A stretch of DNA of 64,000 nt from Ryuthela nishihirai. Lineage: Eukaryota > Arthropoda > Arachnida > Araneae > Heptathelidae. The notes below the pieces were generated by a model that saw only the letters and a list, made by a program, of their open reading frames with translations, was not told the origin of the DNA and did no database searches. Numbering within the stretch: position 1 is the first letter of the stretch; every line of letters starts with the position of its first letter. The position numbers and the translations under genes are program-made. Below, in pieces: positions 21,290-32,822 of the stretch. The stretch is from positions 87,272,501 through 87,336,500 of the forward strand of contig JAWZYU010000011.1 of assembly GCA_038380435.1 (NCBI GenBank). Direction: 5' to 3'.

Positions 21290-24250
21290 TCATCCTCAAG
21301 CAGCCATGGGCTACGGAGGTCCAACCAGACCGTGCATTTAGTTCTCCGAGCAAGTCTGTCCTGAGCTACATCTACTGCATCTGGCCACTGCATACCAATT
21401 CTAACAAGGTCCTGTTTGACATTGTCTGCCCACCGCATCCTAGATCTCACCATCTTTCTGAGGCCTTTAGGCACACTATTCATAACCCTATTCGCCAATC
21501 TATAATTATCCATACAGGCAACATGGCCAAACCAACGGAGTCTCTCTCTGCATAATATGCTGCTTAAAGGAGGTTGCAAACTCCTTTGCCTTACCTCATC
21601 ATTAGTTACAAAGTAGAACCAACTAATGCCCAAGATACTGCGTAAGCATCTGGAATCAAAAGCATCTAGTTTCCTGTTATCTTGTTTAAAAATTGTCCAA
21701 GTTTAACTACCATAACTAACCCTAGAAAGAACCAAACTATAATACAGTCTAATTTTATTCTTTAGGTGTATACGCCTATTTCTCCACACTCTCCATAGAT
21801 TCTTAAAAGTCCCGGCAGCAATCCCTATTCGTCTGTTAATCTCATGCCGCACATCACCATTATCTGTTACATAGCTCCCAAGATAATTAAACTGTGACAC
21901 CTGCTCAAGACTGCAACCATTCAGATTAATTGAATCACAGCCTGCCTGATCAATTTTCATCACTTTAGTTTTATAACCAAACCTACTCGACTACCAGTCT
22001 CATCAACAGCTCGAATGAAAGAGTTCATCTCATCAACATCATTTGCCAAAGGGCTAAATCAGAAATTTTCGTACCTCCAGTCCATTTAAGGTCAAAATCT
22101 TTCCCTTGAAGTGAATTTCGCATAACAATAATCAATAACCAAGCTAAAGAGAAAAGGAGACAAAATGCACCCTTGTCGAACACCAGAAGTAATGCTACAC
22201 CAATTGCTACAAGCCTTACCAATTCTCACACACGACTCAGTGTTATTATAGAGAGCTTTCATTATGTTAACTAATTTGTCAGGTATACCATATGATCTCA
22301 TAATCAACCACAAATTATGACGATCAACAGAGTCGAAAGCCTTTTTGAAATCAACAAAGCTAGCAACCAAAGGTTTCTGAAACTCGAAACATTTCTCAAG
22401 AATCTGCCTAAGTGAAAATATCTGATCTACACATCCCCTACCACTTCTGAATTCACATTGCTCATCACGCAATTGCCTGTCAACCATATTCTTAATTCTA
22501 TTAAGCACAATCATGGAAAAAACTTTACCTGGAACAGAGAGTAGGCTGATACCCCTATAGTTATCACAAGAACTGCGATCACCTTTTTTAAAATAGGGAT
22601 AATAATAGCTCTGGTAAAATCTTTAGGAACCATGCCTTTATCATAAAAGTTATTCAAAATTTCAGTCATCCAAGTGGTAACTGAAACATTCCCAGCTCTG
22701 GGCATTTCTATAGTAATTTCTTCTACCCCTGGGGATTTATGTAGTTTAAGCTTACGAACAGCCAAAATAACTTCAGATTGTGTTATAGGGCCAACATTAA
22801 AGCCACCAATGCATCTGTCATCATTGCAAACAATGGGAATAGAACTAACCGCATTGTTTAGAATATCACTGAAATGCTCAGCCCAGCTAGCCATGACAGA
22901 ATCCTCCCCTTCTATAACCTTACCTTGTTTATCCTTCAATCCTTGTATGCCTGTCCGCTTTCTACCACACGAAACATTAACTATCTGGTACAGCTCTCTG
23001 CTGTTGTGCTGTCTAACTGCTTCCTCGGCTATGTCAGCCAAACTGTCAAGCCAAAGTTTCTTATCAGCAGCTAACTGATCTTTTACACGTTTATTAAGTT
23101 CTCTGTAATGCTTTCTATTAGGACTAGTAGGGTATTGATTAAGGACATTCCTGCAGTTCTTTCTCTCCGAAATAAGCTCAAGTGCCTTATCACTCAGATA
23201 ATTCTGTCTCTTCTGCTCCTTTTTTCCTAAAAGAATTTCTGTTAGTGTCCAAAAAAGCCTTTTTAAAATGATCCCATTCTTCCTCAACTTCAGTAGTAAG
23301 CATACCATGACTCTCATAATGACTAAGTAACCTATCATGGTAAGCTTTGGCTATAACTGGATCTTTCAGAGCTTCAGTATTAAAAGTAAATTTTTTCACC
23401 CTAGCACAACACTTTTTAAGTTTAAGTTGCAAGAAACTTTTAACTAGGTAATGGTCAGATCCAATTTCAGCTCCCCTATATGCACTGGTATTCCTAACAG
23501 AACTAGCCCATTTGCTGTTAATTAATATGTAATCAATCATATTCTTATGCAGCCCATTGGGTGAAACCCATCTGTACTTATGCATGTCGCGGTGTTTGTA
23601 ATATGTGTTAGTTATTCTGAATCCATTTAGTTTACTTACCTGTAGCAGACGTTGCCCATTGTCATTGCAGCTAATAAAATAAAAAAATAAATACCCCCTC
23701 AAGCAGCTGTTTGCGACAGAGGTCTGACAGGAGCCTGTCAGTTTATATGCCACAGTAGAAAAGGGCCTATTACTCCTCCCCAAAGGTGAAAGTCAGTACC
23801 AACTTTGGCATTGAAGTCACCAAGAACAAGGGTAATATCTCCTTTCTTGACAGAATTCCAAATATCCTGAAGTTGTCCATAAAACCTATCCTTCTCATCC
23901 TCATCGGCATCCTCAGTGGGGGCATAACAGCTGATAACATTTAAGTCTTTAACGCTTGTCTGAAATTTTGCAGTAAGAAACCTTTCATTAATGCACTCAT
24001 ATCCTAGAAGAGCATCGCTAGCGTGTCTGCTGAGAAGCAGACCCACGCCTTGGTGATGCTTATTGTCGTCCCTCCCTGAAAAGAGAAATTTAAGATTATT
24101 TTTAAGAATCTGACCTTTATCTGTCCATCTGGTCTCTTGCAAGCCGAGAATATCTAAACTATAATGGTGGAATTCTTGTGTGAGGACATCAAGAATAAAA
24201 GCTCTGTGCAGAGTCCTCACACTCCAACTACCTATGGAGAGAAAATGGTT
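21290..24250 (-). pseudogene. RTE-like ORF2, copy 2
   Basis: Domain order and wording parallel copy 1. Endonuclease blocks include GSWSVRTLH (about 24230), QETRWTDKG, SCYAPTEDADED (about 23935), LVLGDFNAKVG (about 23830) and GSDHYLVKS (about 23460). RT blocks include AIIIPILKK, then FVDFKKAFDSVD (about 22350) and SGVRQGCILSPFLFSL (about 22190-22145). The expected YADD box is again missing (KISDLALWQ near 22070-22045). The Asn-to-Ser change in the first endonuclease motif is also shared. It keeps longer open stretches than copy 1 (for example 23338-22511), but frameshifts, stops and the SINE fragment make it non-functional. Confidence 0.88.
23674..23763 (-). mobile_element. SINE family 2 3' fragment inside LINE copy 2
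   Basis: The fragment runs from CTACTGTGGCATATAAACTG to the AGCAGCTGCTTGAGGGGG and TATTTATTT tail on the minus strand. It replaces about 8 bp of the LINE (GGTATTGG in copy 1). No target duplication is visible, so this is a 5'-truncated insertion with a small target deletion. Confidence 0.85.
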
Positions 24251-24836
24251 AGTGGGATGTTTAAAGAAACTATGTTTATTGAGAGAGGGAATGCCGACAA
24301 TAATAATAGAATAGCCCCCTAATCGCAGACATGGGGCAAAGACCCGTTCCCCCACCACTAAAAGCTGAAGCCATTTACACTGGAAGACTTCCTCCAATGT
24401 AGAATTTGACGATGCCAATAGAAGCAAAGAGTTCAGGTGCCTGCGATAACTTCTGCTCAGGATTATCCACCAGCTGATAAACATATCCTGTGAATCTATT
24501 CACTTGGGGCTGTCAACCCACAAACAAACAGAAAACACAGCGGAAGATTTTCCCTCCACAGAAGCCCACCAGTGCAGCAAAATCAGGATCCATAATCAAG
24601 CTCAGAGCCATATATCTGTCCAGTCCAGTGGGTTTATATGGTCAGCACCAGGACCCTGTGTGGTTGACCACTCCTCAGCAGGGTTGAAAAAAAGAAAAGT
24701 AGCCATAGTTGTCCAGATCAGTAGGCCACATTAATCTGGCAGCCCTCCCCTCCGTTCACTTCCACAAGAGAGTATCTCTTTTGAAAAGTACTAACGGTGT
24801 GCACCACGAGGAAAGCCTCGGTTTAGTAGCATTAGG

Positions 24837-26437
24837 ACTCTAAGAAAATAAAAGTTCTTTCGACTCAGAATGTTTATTAATAGAGAAACATTAATTCGAA
24901 ATCGTTTGATTTCCAAATGTGTAAAAATTGAATCTTACACAGCTGAATAAAATTATGGGAAAATACTATAAAATTATAAAGTGTAATTACAATTAATTTT
25001 AAAATTTTCATAAGCTTTAGTTACTTGTTTTTTTTTACTATATTTAAAGCACATAAAATAGTTGAAAATGATGATTAGGCGCTTTTTCATGAAATTAATC
25101 CACTTGTTAACGAATTAAATTCAGCATTAGCTAAATGGAAATGAAATGTTTTTATTAAAAAATTTAACAATATATATATAGTAGGAAAAATCTGTGGAAT
25201 GATTCAAGAAATTTATTAATATCAAAAAAAGCCACCAGTTGAAAAAGAGTAAAATTATTCAAAAGGTTTAATTAGTTAGATCTAAGTTTTTAATATTTTT
25301 CATTCTCACAAAAAAAAATGCGTATGCTGTTAGTTCAAGTGTTGCCAACTCTGAAATCATTTCTTCTATTGAGCGTTGACGACTGAAATCCCTGATCTGA
25401 AAACGTAACATTATTTGATTGCGAAAAATAATTTTTTCTCATAATCTTTAGGTAAAATACCCTTGAAGGCTATCTTTTTATACAATAAAAACACATTATT
25501 AATGCATCCAGTAGAACACGAAAGAAAGCCATTATGATTTATTATTTCTCTCCCCATAGGTTATCATTGAGATACAACTGTTTTGCCACCTATGCTAGGA
25601 GAATGTAACCGATAAGCGGCTTCACTCAAGCTCTATTAAGCAGTTTTTCCAGTTCCTTGCACAGCTCAATGATCATTACAGAGTAAATCTCAGAGTGGAG
25701 GCAGATAACGCAAACCTACAATGCTACTTAAAGGTAAAACATCGTAAAACTTTTCTTGCTCTATATCTGTTCTGGTTTTTAATTTTCGACGTTGAAGGAA
25801 CAAATCCGAATCACAAGATTTTTGATTTATGTCATAGACAATATATGGCTGTTAAACCTAAAAACATAAGAATTCATTTTTCTTTTTCTCCTTTTTTTAT
25901 CGAATCGTGTAACATTACAAATTCGTCTGCCTTAACAGAATAGAATTGTTCAGTGACATTCAAAGTCATCGCAACTAACAATTATTTCTTATTTTTATGC
26001 TTAACAGCCGAATAGCGTCTGAAGTACCAATATTGTTAGCGCCGTGAAACTTTTATATTTACGAGCTACATTTGTCTACCGATATTTTTTTTTTCTTTAA
26101 ATCCACTGATCCATTTCTTCTTGAGTAAAACATAACCTCGAAGTTGGAAAAAAACTCTGAAAGCAAACTACATTCAGACACCAATCTCAGTAAATAGAAT
26201 TAAATAAAAAAATTTAAAATTTCTCTGCAAAATTAGGCGCTTTAGCTACAGTAAGTATCATTTATGCGTCTTAGCCTGTTTTAGAATTAAATAATTTTAA
26301 ATTGCAGAAAAAATATAAGTACGCTCATGAAAATCCGAAATCCCCCCCCCCCCCAAAAAAAAAGAAAATTAAAAAAATTCCTATCTTCCTATAGGGTCCT
26401 AAAAAGTAGAAAATAAACCTAAAGCATACCGATGGTG
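24837..26437. other. AT-rich spacer, no gene recognised
   Basis: Low-complexity A/T runs, a short (TA)n near 25170 and a C-run near 26342-26354. An open frame at 25695-25943 has no recognisable domain. Nothing is supported. Confidence 0.4.
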
Positions 26438-26552
26438 CAATCAGTCACGGATTTCGTATTCGCTTCAAAGAACAAATAGGGTGATCTTGTTGCGTAGGTA
26501 AATGGGCCTCCTATCTCTCTTTTGAAGAGAATACGAACTCAGTGACTGATTG
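26438..26552. repeat. Imperfect 115-nt hairpin
   Basis: Left arm CAATCAGTCACGGATTTCG and following, right arm ending CAGTGACTGATTG, pair over about 35 bases with a few mismatches, separated by a loop of about 45 bases. The size and mismatch pattern fit either a small palindromic MITE or a microRNA-precursor-like hairpin. No TA or longer target duplication is obvious. Function is unknown. Confidence 0.55.
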
Positions 26553-27287
26553 ATATATTTTATTTTCTGCTTTTTATAGCGAATATAGGAACAAAGGTAT
26601 ATTTTTAAATTTTCAGTTTATTTATTGTTTTTGTCACTTGAAACACCTATCTTCGAAAACTTTCATTTGATATATGGCTCATAAACATCGAGCACATCTT
26701 TCCTCCCTTTTGGAGTCATATTACAGCTACACCATGACATTGGAGACGTCATAACCTTTAATTTGAGATATGACTTGTTAAAGTCTCCTTTATCAGCCCC
26801 TCTCCTTTTATCAGCGGAGGGGGGGGGTATAGTGGTGGCAAAATTCGAAATAGTTTACGACGGTCATTATATGAGCTTTTATTTGACACCTAAGTCGTAA
26901 CTGTACACCCTCCCATTCGTAAGGTATAGTAGAATGACTTTCACAATTCCCATTTTTTAGAGGGGAAGAAAGCACGGGGAGTCTATTTTTATAACCTATG
27001 ACACTCCCCGCGTAACAAGCTTTCATTTCCTCTATAAATCATTAGGTTTCTCCATTGCATTAGAAAGAGAGGGTGGAACAACTGTTTTGGCAAATCCACC
27101 AACTGACAAACCGACCAATGTCAAAGCGAAATGCAATAGGAAGGCAGGTAATAATAAAAGGGGTTGAATTCTCCCGACTCCTTCTCTTAACCTTCCATCC
27201 TTTTATTTTATGTGATGTGTTTATGGTTCACTTGGAAATGCTTGTTTTACTCTGCATTAAAACATAACGCAAAATCCGAATTTCTTG
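26553..27287. other. No gene recognised
   Basis: Unassigned sequence with a G-run at about 26820. Nothing is supported. Confidence 0.35.
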
Positions 27288-27492
27288 ATGGCCCGTGGCA
27301 GAGTGGTTAGCACGCTTCGCTACTGATCTCAGGGACCTGGGTTCGAGCCCCGGATAAGGCATGGATGTATGTGTCGTTTTTCAGCTGAGTTCCTGACATC
27401 CTCACAGACCTACTACTATGGCATAACAAACTGACAGGCTCCTGTCAGACCTCTGTGGCAAGCAGCTGCTTGAGGGGGTATTTATTTATTAT
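27288..27492 (+). mobile_element. SINE family 2, near full length
   Basis: Plus-strand copy with tRNA-like head: A-box region GTGGCAGAGTGGTTAGCACG and B box GGTTCGAGCCC. The body has CTGACAGGCTCCTGTCAGAC and AGCAGCTGCTTGAGGGGG, with a TATTTATTTATT tail. The A and B boxes are intact by eye. Confidence 0.9.
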
Positions 27493-27768
27493 TTAACAAA
27501 TGCATGTTCAAGCAGTACAATTCTTTATAGGGGCTACTTAAGTAGCCAGACTGTAAGAAGGTTTCAGAACATCCTCCTAGAAGAACAATGCTGGCTGATC
27601 GAAACATAATTAATAAAGTTCAAATAGTTGAGGCCAAAAAGTCGTCGTAATATCAAACTAATTACGTAGACATTTAGTATTTGAACAAATAGTATCTAAT
27701 CTTCGAAAATACAGGATTCCTTCTTGTCAGATAATTAACCATTCAAAATAAGACTATGAAGCTAGGGT

Positions 27769-28082
27769 TAAATGAGTACAATACAAGCATTCACCGAAGT
27801 TGAATCCTGAAAGTCTTCACAATTTCAAAATGCATGATGAGGCAATTATATATAGTCATTAAACAACACTAGAACGTCCAGCATAATAGGTGTCTGGTAC
27901 CAGGGATTAATAGTCCTGCTAAATGGATTCAATCCAAGCATTAACCGAAGGTGAATCCTGAGTCTTCATAATTTCAAAATACTAATACATAATGAGGCAC
28001 TAAGTATATGGGGATGAAACAGCACTATAACATCCAGCATGATAGATATCTGCTATCTGGGATTACTAGTCTTATCATTCTG
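27769..28082. repeat. Degenerate direct repeat, two units of about 150 bp
   Basis: 27769-27917 and 27918-28082 share an ordered set of blocks: AAGCATT.ACCGAAG, GTGAATCCTGA, TCTTCA.AATTTCAAAAT, CATGATGAGGCA-like, and CCAGCAT.ATAG followed by CTGGTA-like. They are diverged copies of one unit. No family assigned. Confidence 0.6.
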
Positions 28083-28239
28083 TTTAAGAGCTATGAAAAC
28101 AGGTGTCCAGTCAGTCTAGCAATATAAATCGTAAACGTGTTGAAAATTCATATTATATAACATCAATCACAGACTGAATAAAACTTCCTCAGTTTAGAAA
28201 TTTCCTTAAGAAACTTGTATCTAATAATATTGCTTTTCA

Positions 28240-28525
28240 CATGTTTGATATTAAATTACGATTGATATTTAAATCTTCAAGATAGTGTTGTAATTTCTTC
28301 GTTACCAAACCATTTACAGATACTACTATTGGAATGAATGTAATGGATTTTAAATTCAAGTAATTGATGCAATTATGCTCCCTATTTTCTGATTTTCCGT
28401 CGTTATCATCAAGAGGTATCGAAATAGCTATTATAATGGCTGTTTTTTCGTATAGGTTACTATATCTGGTCGATTATTAGTAACTGCTCTATCAGTAATA
28501 ATAGTTCAATCCCAATAAATTTTAT
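28240..28525 (-). pseudogene. Relic of a LINE restriction-like endonuclease (PDDEXK-type) tail
   Basis: Minus-strand translation across one frameshift gives TIITDRAVTNNRPDIV (about 28510-28460), then AISIPLDDNDGKSENRE (about 28425-28380), then INYLNLKSITFIPIVVSVNG (about 28370-28310). The order NRPD, a downstream Asp-rich turn, a Lys/Tyr-Leu-Leu stretch and IVPIVISxNG is characteristic of the C-terminal nuclease region of R2/NeSL-like non-LTR elements and related proteins, as I remember the family. Stops separate the blocks. No RT is visible next to it. Confidence 0.55.
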
Positions 28526-28719
28526 ATTTATTTTAAAAAATTCATATTTCTTTTTGTTAATTTCGATAAGGCTCGAGGATCGTCCATACTTTGTCTAACA
28601 CCTCGAGAAGGGCAGACGGTTAGTGACAGTGTTCGTTTTCCAAAAGGTTACCATTTAGATAAAGTACTAATGCTTCTGTACATTTCAATTTTCATTATGA
28701 GTTAGGTGAAGTGAATATA

Positions 28720-29062
28720 AAAGACTGATTTGTTTTACCTCTGAGAGGCATTTCTGTGTGCACCATGGCAAGGACACAAAAAGATCAGCATTGTAACTGG
28801 GAAAAGAGGCGCCACTGGACAGCTGTTTGGAGACCACTGGACAGCTGTTTGTTAGCCTCCCCTCAAGGTAATCTAACATGTACAGGAGTATGGCTCTCCT
28901 GCACACTGAGCCACGGCTTAAGGTACAATTTGGCGGGCAGCCGTCCTTCGAAGCTCATAGGTGTATCTATTTCTCACAAGGCATTCTCACTTGTAGGGAA
29001 AATTTCGACGCAGGTGCAGTGGAGACCCGAATGTGGAAACGTCAGATTACGATCCTGCTCCA
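28720..29062 (-). mobile_element. SINE family 1, old degenerate copy
   Basis: Minus-strand copy. Recognisable blocks are TTTTACCTCTGAGAGGCA (28733-28750), a duplicated CCACTGGACAGCTGTTTG, then TATGGCTCTCCTGCACAC, CCACGGCTTAA and AATTTCGACGC. A small internal duplication (about 28815-28850) and heavy divergence indicate age. The tRNA-like head is barely detectable. Confidence 0.75.
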
Positions 29063-29609
29063 TTTTCGAATGAATCAAGGATATGATAAACATTAAACAT
29101 TTAAAAAACTTCATACTTCTCTCCTTTCCAACAAAAACATTTTTCTTAGATGTGAAAAAAATTTATTTGCTTGAAACATTCTTAAATTCTAATGGATTTA
29201 GAAGGATATACATATTGCGCAAACGAAATGTTTAAAAAATATGAATTAAAAAAATATATTTCATTCGAATGAGTACAGTTCTCGCGAGTGCTGTATGCGT
29301 TAACTGAGAAATATACCAGAGATGGAAAAGCATGGTGAAATCGATGGCTCTAAGTCCCTTTCCAGCCGTTTCCTCTACTCATTTTCGTTTAGAATATATA
29401 TATATGCAATATCTTCATAAAATATTGTCTTTTCTATCGTCATATTAATGTCATTATTTATTACAATATTTAATACTGGATTATGAATAAATTTGTTTGC
29501 TTTTGTGAACTACAACTTGAAAATACATAACTCTGTTCCATAACTGGGACTATTCACTAACAGAACTACCCCTTTCGCCTGTAAGTTGGAATTAGTAAGG
29601 TTTTAATTA
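29063..29609. other. AT-rich spacer, no gene recognised
   Basis: Unassigned. Contains a short (TA)n at about 29393-29404. Confidence 0.35.
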
Positions 29610-29667
29610 AATATAAATGTTAGATTAGTATGTACGGTAAAGTACATACTAATCTAACATTTATATT
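29610..29667. repeat. Perfect 26-bp inverted repeat with 6-nt loop
   Basis: Arms at 29610-29635 and 29642-29667 are exact reverse complements, around the loop GGTAAA. Such a compact perfect hairpin could be a recent palindromic duplication or a MITE core. No terminal repeat family was recognised. Confidence 0.85.
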
Positions 29668-31310
29668 AAGAAGATATTAAGTTCAATTAATGATAGCAAT
29701 AATTCAATGGAATAAAAGCTGACAATTTATTCCATGGGCTGGGAAGAATAGTGGTTTTTGAGAAAACTGTTTTCTTAGAAACTAATCATTTTGATCCCTA
29801 GTCATGAAACTTATTGAGGATGCAGAACTCTCATGACTAGGATTGTTTTTCTAGGAACCCTAATAAAAATCTCTATAAAAATAGTAAAAACTAAAAAAAT
29901 TCGATAAATTATCATAAATAATTTCTTTCACAAAACAAATAAAAAAAGCAAATATTTTAAAATTTAATATTAAAAGAACGCAAAAATTCCAAATTTTGTC
30001 ATCGACAAATCAAAATCATCAATTAGTTAATTAGCATCATTAGTTATATTTAAGTTTGGTTGCATCAAAAACATATCACTTCTCTTGCATATTTAACTCT
30101 TTGATCAAAATACTTCAGCAGAGCTCCTGTTATAAAACTAACATTATAAAGCTAACATTATAAAATATTAAACCTTGAAATCTCTGTGCAACACTTGGGA
30201 ATGCTCCATGGAACACAGTTTGAAGAATTTTCGATTTAGACAATTTCTTAATAAATAGTTAACTTTTCATTTGCTTTAAATCGTATATTACCTTAAAAAC
30301 AAAACAGAATAGGAACTTCCCTTTCGGGCGATTCTTTTAAATGCCGTGCAGGCAAAAAATCCTTCAGACTTCCTTAAATGGCCGCCTGCAGACTTCTGAC
30401 TTCTGACCGCCCACGAATCGTGGCTCTCTACATCAATTCGTGAGCAAAGTGAAGAGCTCAATGAGGTGATCGAGCCCAACCAATACCCAAAATAGAGTCC
30501 TATCTCAAAATTGCAACTCTTCCGTTGAAATGAAACGAAAAGCTCGCTCTCAGGTATCGTTTGGAACCCCTTTCCTCCCCCTGGGAACGAGACAGACTTC
30601 CTCATCATCTGAATCTGGCATTTCGTTCGAGACAAGCTCTTCTTTCGTTTCTGCTGATGATGAAGAGGAGGAAGATGAAACAGAATAACGTGAACTATCA
30701 ACAGTGGAACATTTGAAGGAAATTGACGGCAACGGCCGAAGAAAATACAAATCATTAAGGAGGAAAAAAAATCCGAGCTCTATTCTTTCTTGGTGCGCAG
30801 TGGGATCCTTAACCACCAAGCGATGCAGAATGAGGATATCGGTGGCAAAGGGAGACCAACGGACACAAAGGTCACTTAAAGGGCACTCTTTCAAACTGCA
30901 TCATGGAGATACAGCTGTGGATTCCTTCACCAGTGAGTTTCCGTCGCAGAACGATTCAACTAGATCACAGGAAATGCATACAAATATCCATCTGCTTGGA
31001 AACTGCAAATAGTTGTTAAAATATTTATTGTGTAAACAAATTTACGAGTAAATTGATCCATGAATTTGAAACGATTTCTCACCAAAATGAAATAAACGTA
31101 ATAATGTTAATGTATTAAGTATTCGACATTCCATTTAATCGATTTCCACAGAAACTCAAATAAAATGTTCCATAAATTTCTAAAACACCACCTAGGGGGG
31201 TAAGGCGTCCTTATTGGGACCTATTTGTCTAATATTATCATAGATAACTTATCATTGCCTAACCTAATCATGACCACCTGATACTCAAATATATCCCAAC
31301 ATAAACAAGA
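29668..31310. other. No gene recognised; one Ser-rich open frame noted
   Basis: AT-rich to 30290, then a more balanced stretch. A minus-strand frame at 30894-30550 would encode 114 residues with a Ser run followed by an acidic stretch (DSDDEEV). It has no recognisable domain, and an overlapping plus frame of similar length exists, so I do not call it a gene. The rest shows nothing supported. Confidence 0.3.
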
Positions 31311-32090
31311 GGAATCAAAGCACCAAGTTTCCTGTTATCTAGCTTACAAAGCGTCCAAGTTTCGTTTCTATAGCAAACTTTGAAAAGTGCAAACTACGTA
31401 TTATAGAGCCCAATTGTAGTCTTTGCATATGTGCACCTATTTTTCCACACTCATCTGAGATTCTTAAAGGTTCCGGTAGCGACGCCTATTTTCCTATTTA
31501 CCTGATGTCGCATTTTACCAGCATCTGTCACACAACTCCCGAGAAAATTAAAATGAAAAACTTGATCAAGAATGCAGCCATTCAAAAGAATTGAAGCACA
31601 AAGTATCAATTTCCATCACTTTAAAAGTTTTGTTTTCTGTCTATTAATCAGTAATCCTCTTCTCTTATCAGTCTCATCAATAGCTTTAATGAAAGAGTTC
31701 ATTTCGTCATTTGCCAAAAGGGCGAAATCGTCAGCATAATCTAAATCAGATATCTTCAGATTTCAATACCACCGAATTCCAAATCTTTCCTTCTTCTTTG
31801 CTAACGAGTTCCTCATAACATAATTAATAACCAAACTGGAAAGATGATAAAAAGGCTGTCTTGTCGAACTCCAGTGGTAAAGCAGAACCAATCACTTCAA
31901 ACATGACCAACTCTAATACAAGACACAATATTAGTACAGAGTGTATCTTCACTATCACCAGCATGACAAAAGCTCGTTTTGAAATCTTCAGAGTAACCAA
32001 TCATAGGTTTCTGAAACTCGAAACGTTTCTCAAGAATCTAAGCGAAAAAGATTTGTGCAATGCAGCCTGAAACCACTTCTGAATATCGGA
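31311..32090 (-). pseudogene. RTE-like LINE copy 3, RT 3' fragment retaining YADD
   Basis: Minus-strand fragment of the same or a sister family as copies 1 and 2. It covers part of the RT palm to the C-terminal domain. The catalytic box is present here: KISDLDYADDFALLAND, with the YADD codons at 31738-31727, followed by EMNSFIKAIDET. Frameshifts, stops and an internal loss upstream of the box make it inactive. It serves as the outgroup showing what copies 1 and 2 have lost. Confidence 0.8.
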
Positions 32091-32822
32091 AAAGTCAGGA
32101 CTGGTGGATTCTCTCGATCTTTCAATGCATTTTCATTATCACAGAAAGTTTCAGCTTTTTGTGGCTATAAATAAAGTAAGAAGCTTCCTTATAAAAACAA
32201 CTGGAAAAAATACGTAAATAAATTCCTCATCAACAAAATTTCCCCACCCAGGAGGAATGTTGTGCATACGATACAAAGCGAAGTGTTAAAAGGTAGTAAT
32301 GTAAGAAACAAATGATCACATTTGCAGCCTGGATGCAGATGGATATTAGAGTAACATCAGAACGAGGTGTGGCTGCCTTTCTCAGGAATGCAAGTGCTAA
32401 TGCAATTAGGAAGTGAGTCAAAAAGGTTCCTAATAATTGCTAATAATGTCCTCATCTATGGATCTCTCGATTAGCTGAAGATTCGTCACGTTATACGCTG
32501 GTTCGGTTCTCAGAAGTCATTTCAAGACTCGCTCAAACAAGCCAAGTTGATTTAACATCTGTTTATAACATAAAAACAGCATTATCCTTTGGTGGCAACC
32601 AGATTTTTAAATCAGATTGCGTTTCTTTAATCTGCACTATTGTCCCAACAACTAACTTTCCTACAGCTAACGAGTCCGTGTTAGTGGCCGCATTGTAAAT
32701 ATAGCCAGAACAGCGATTATTTCTTAATTTGTATATATTATTGTCTCGCACTTCCATCCTAATCTGCATAAACGTAGCTCTATTTCTTCTGCGCGGGGCA
32801 ATATTGTCTGGTGAGGAGAGTG
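32091..32822. other. No gene recognised
   Basis: Unassigned. An open minus frame at 32946-32563 enters the transposon to the right and has no domain I recognise. Confidence 0.3.

Larger units (their letters stand above)
21282..24836 (-). mobile_element. RTE-like LINE copy 2, near full length, defective
   Basis: Minus-strand copy of the same family as 16495-20031, from CCTAATG at the 5' end (24836) to a short (GAT)n tail (about 21283-21294). It shares with copy 1 the deletion of the YADD box, but the outer flanks differ. That suggests separate insertions from a common defective source rather than one duplicated block. It is interrupted by a SINE 2 fragment at 23674-23763. Confidence 0.85.

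Noticed and set aside
16495..24836. One large inverted segmental duplication
   Set aside because: Homology stops at the element ends on both sides and the outer and inner flanks differ, so two insertions are more likely. This should be tested by alignment.
30550..30894. Ser-rich, acidic 114-residue protein on the minus strand
   Set aside because: Low-complexity composition, no domain, overlapping open frames on the other strand, and no splice context.
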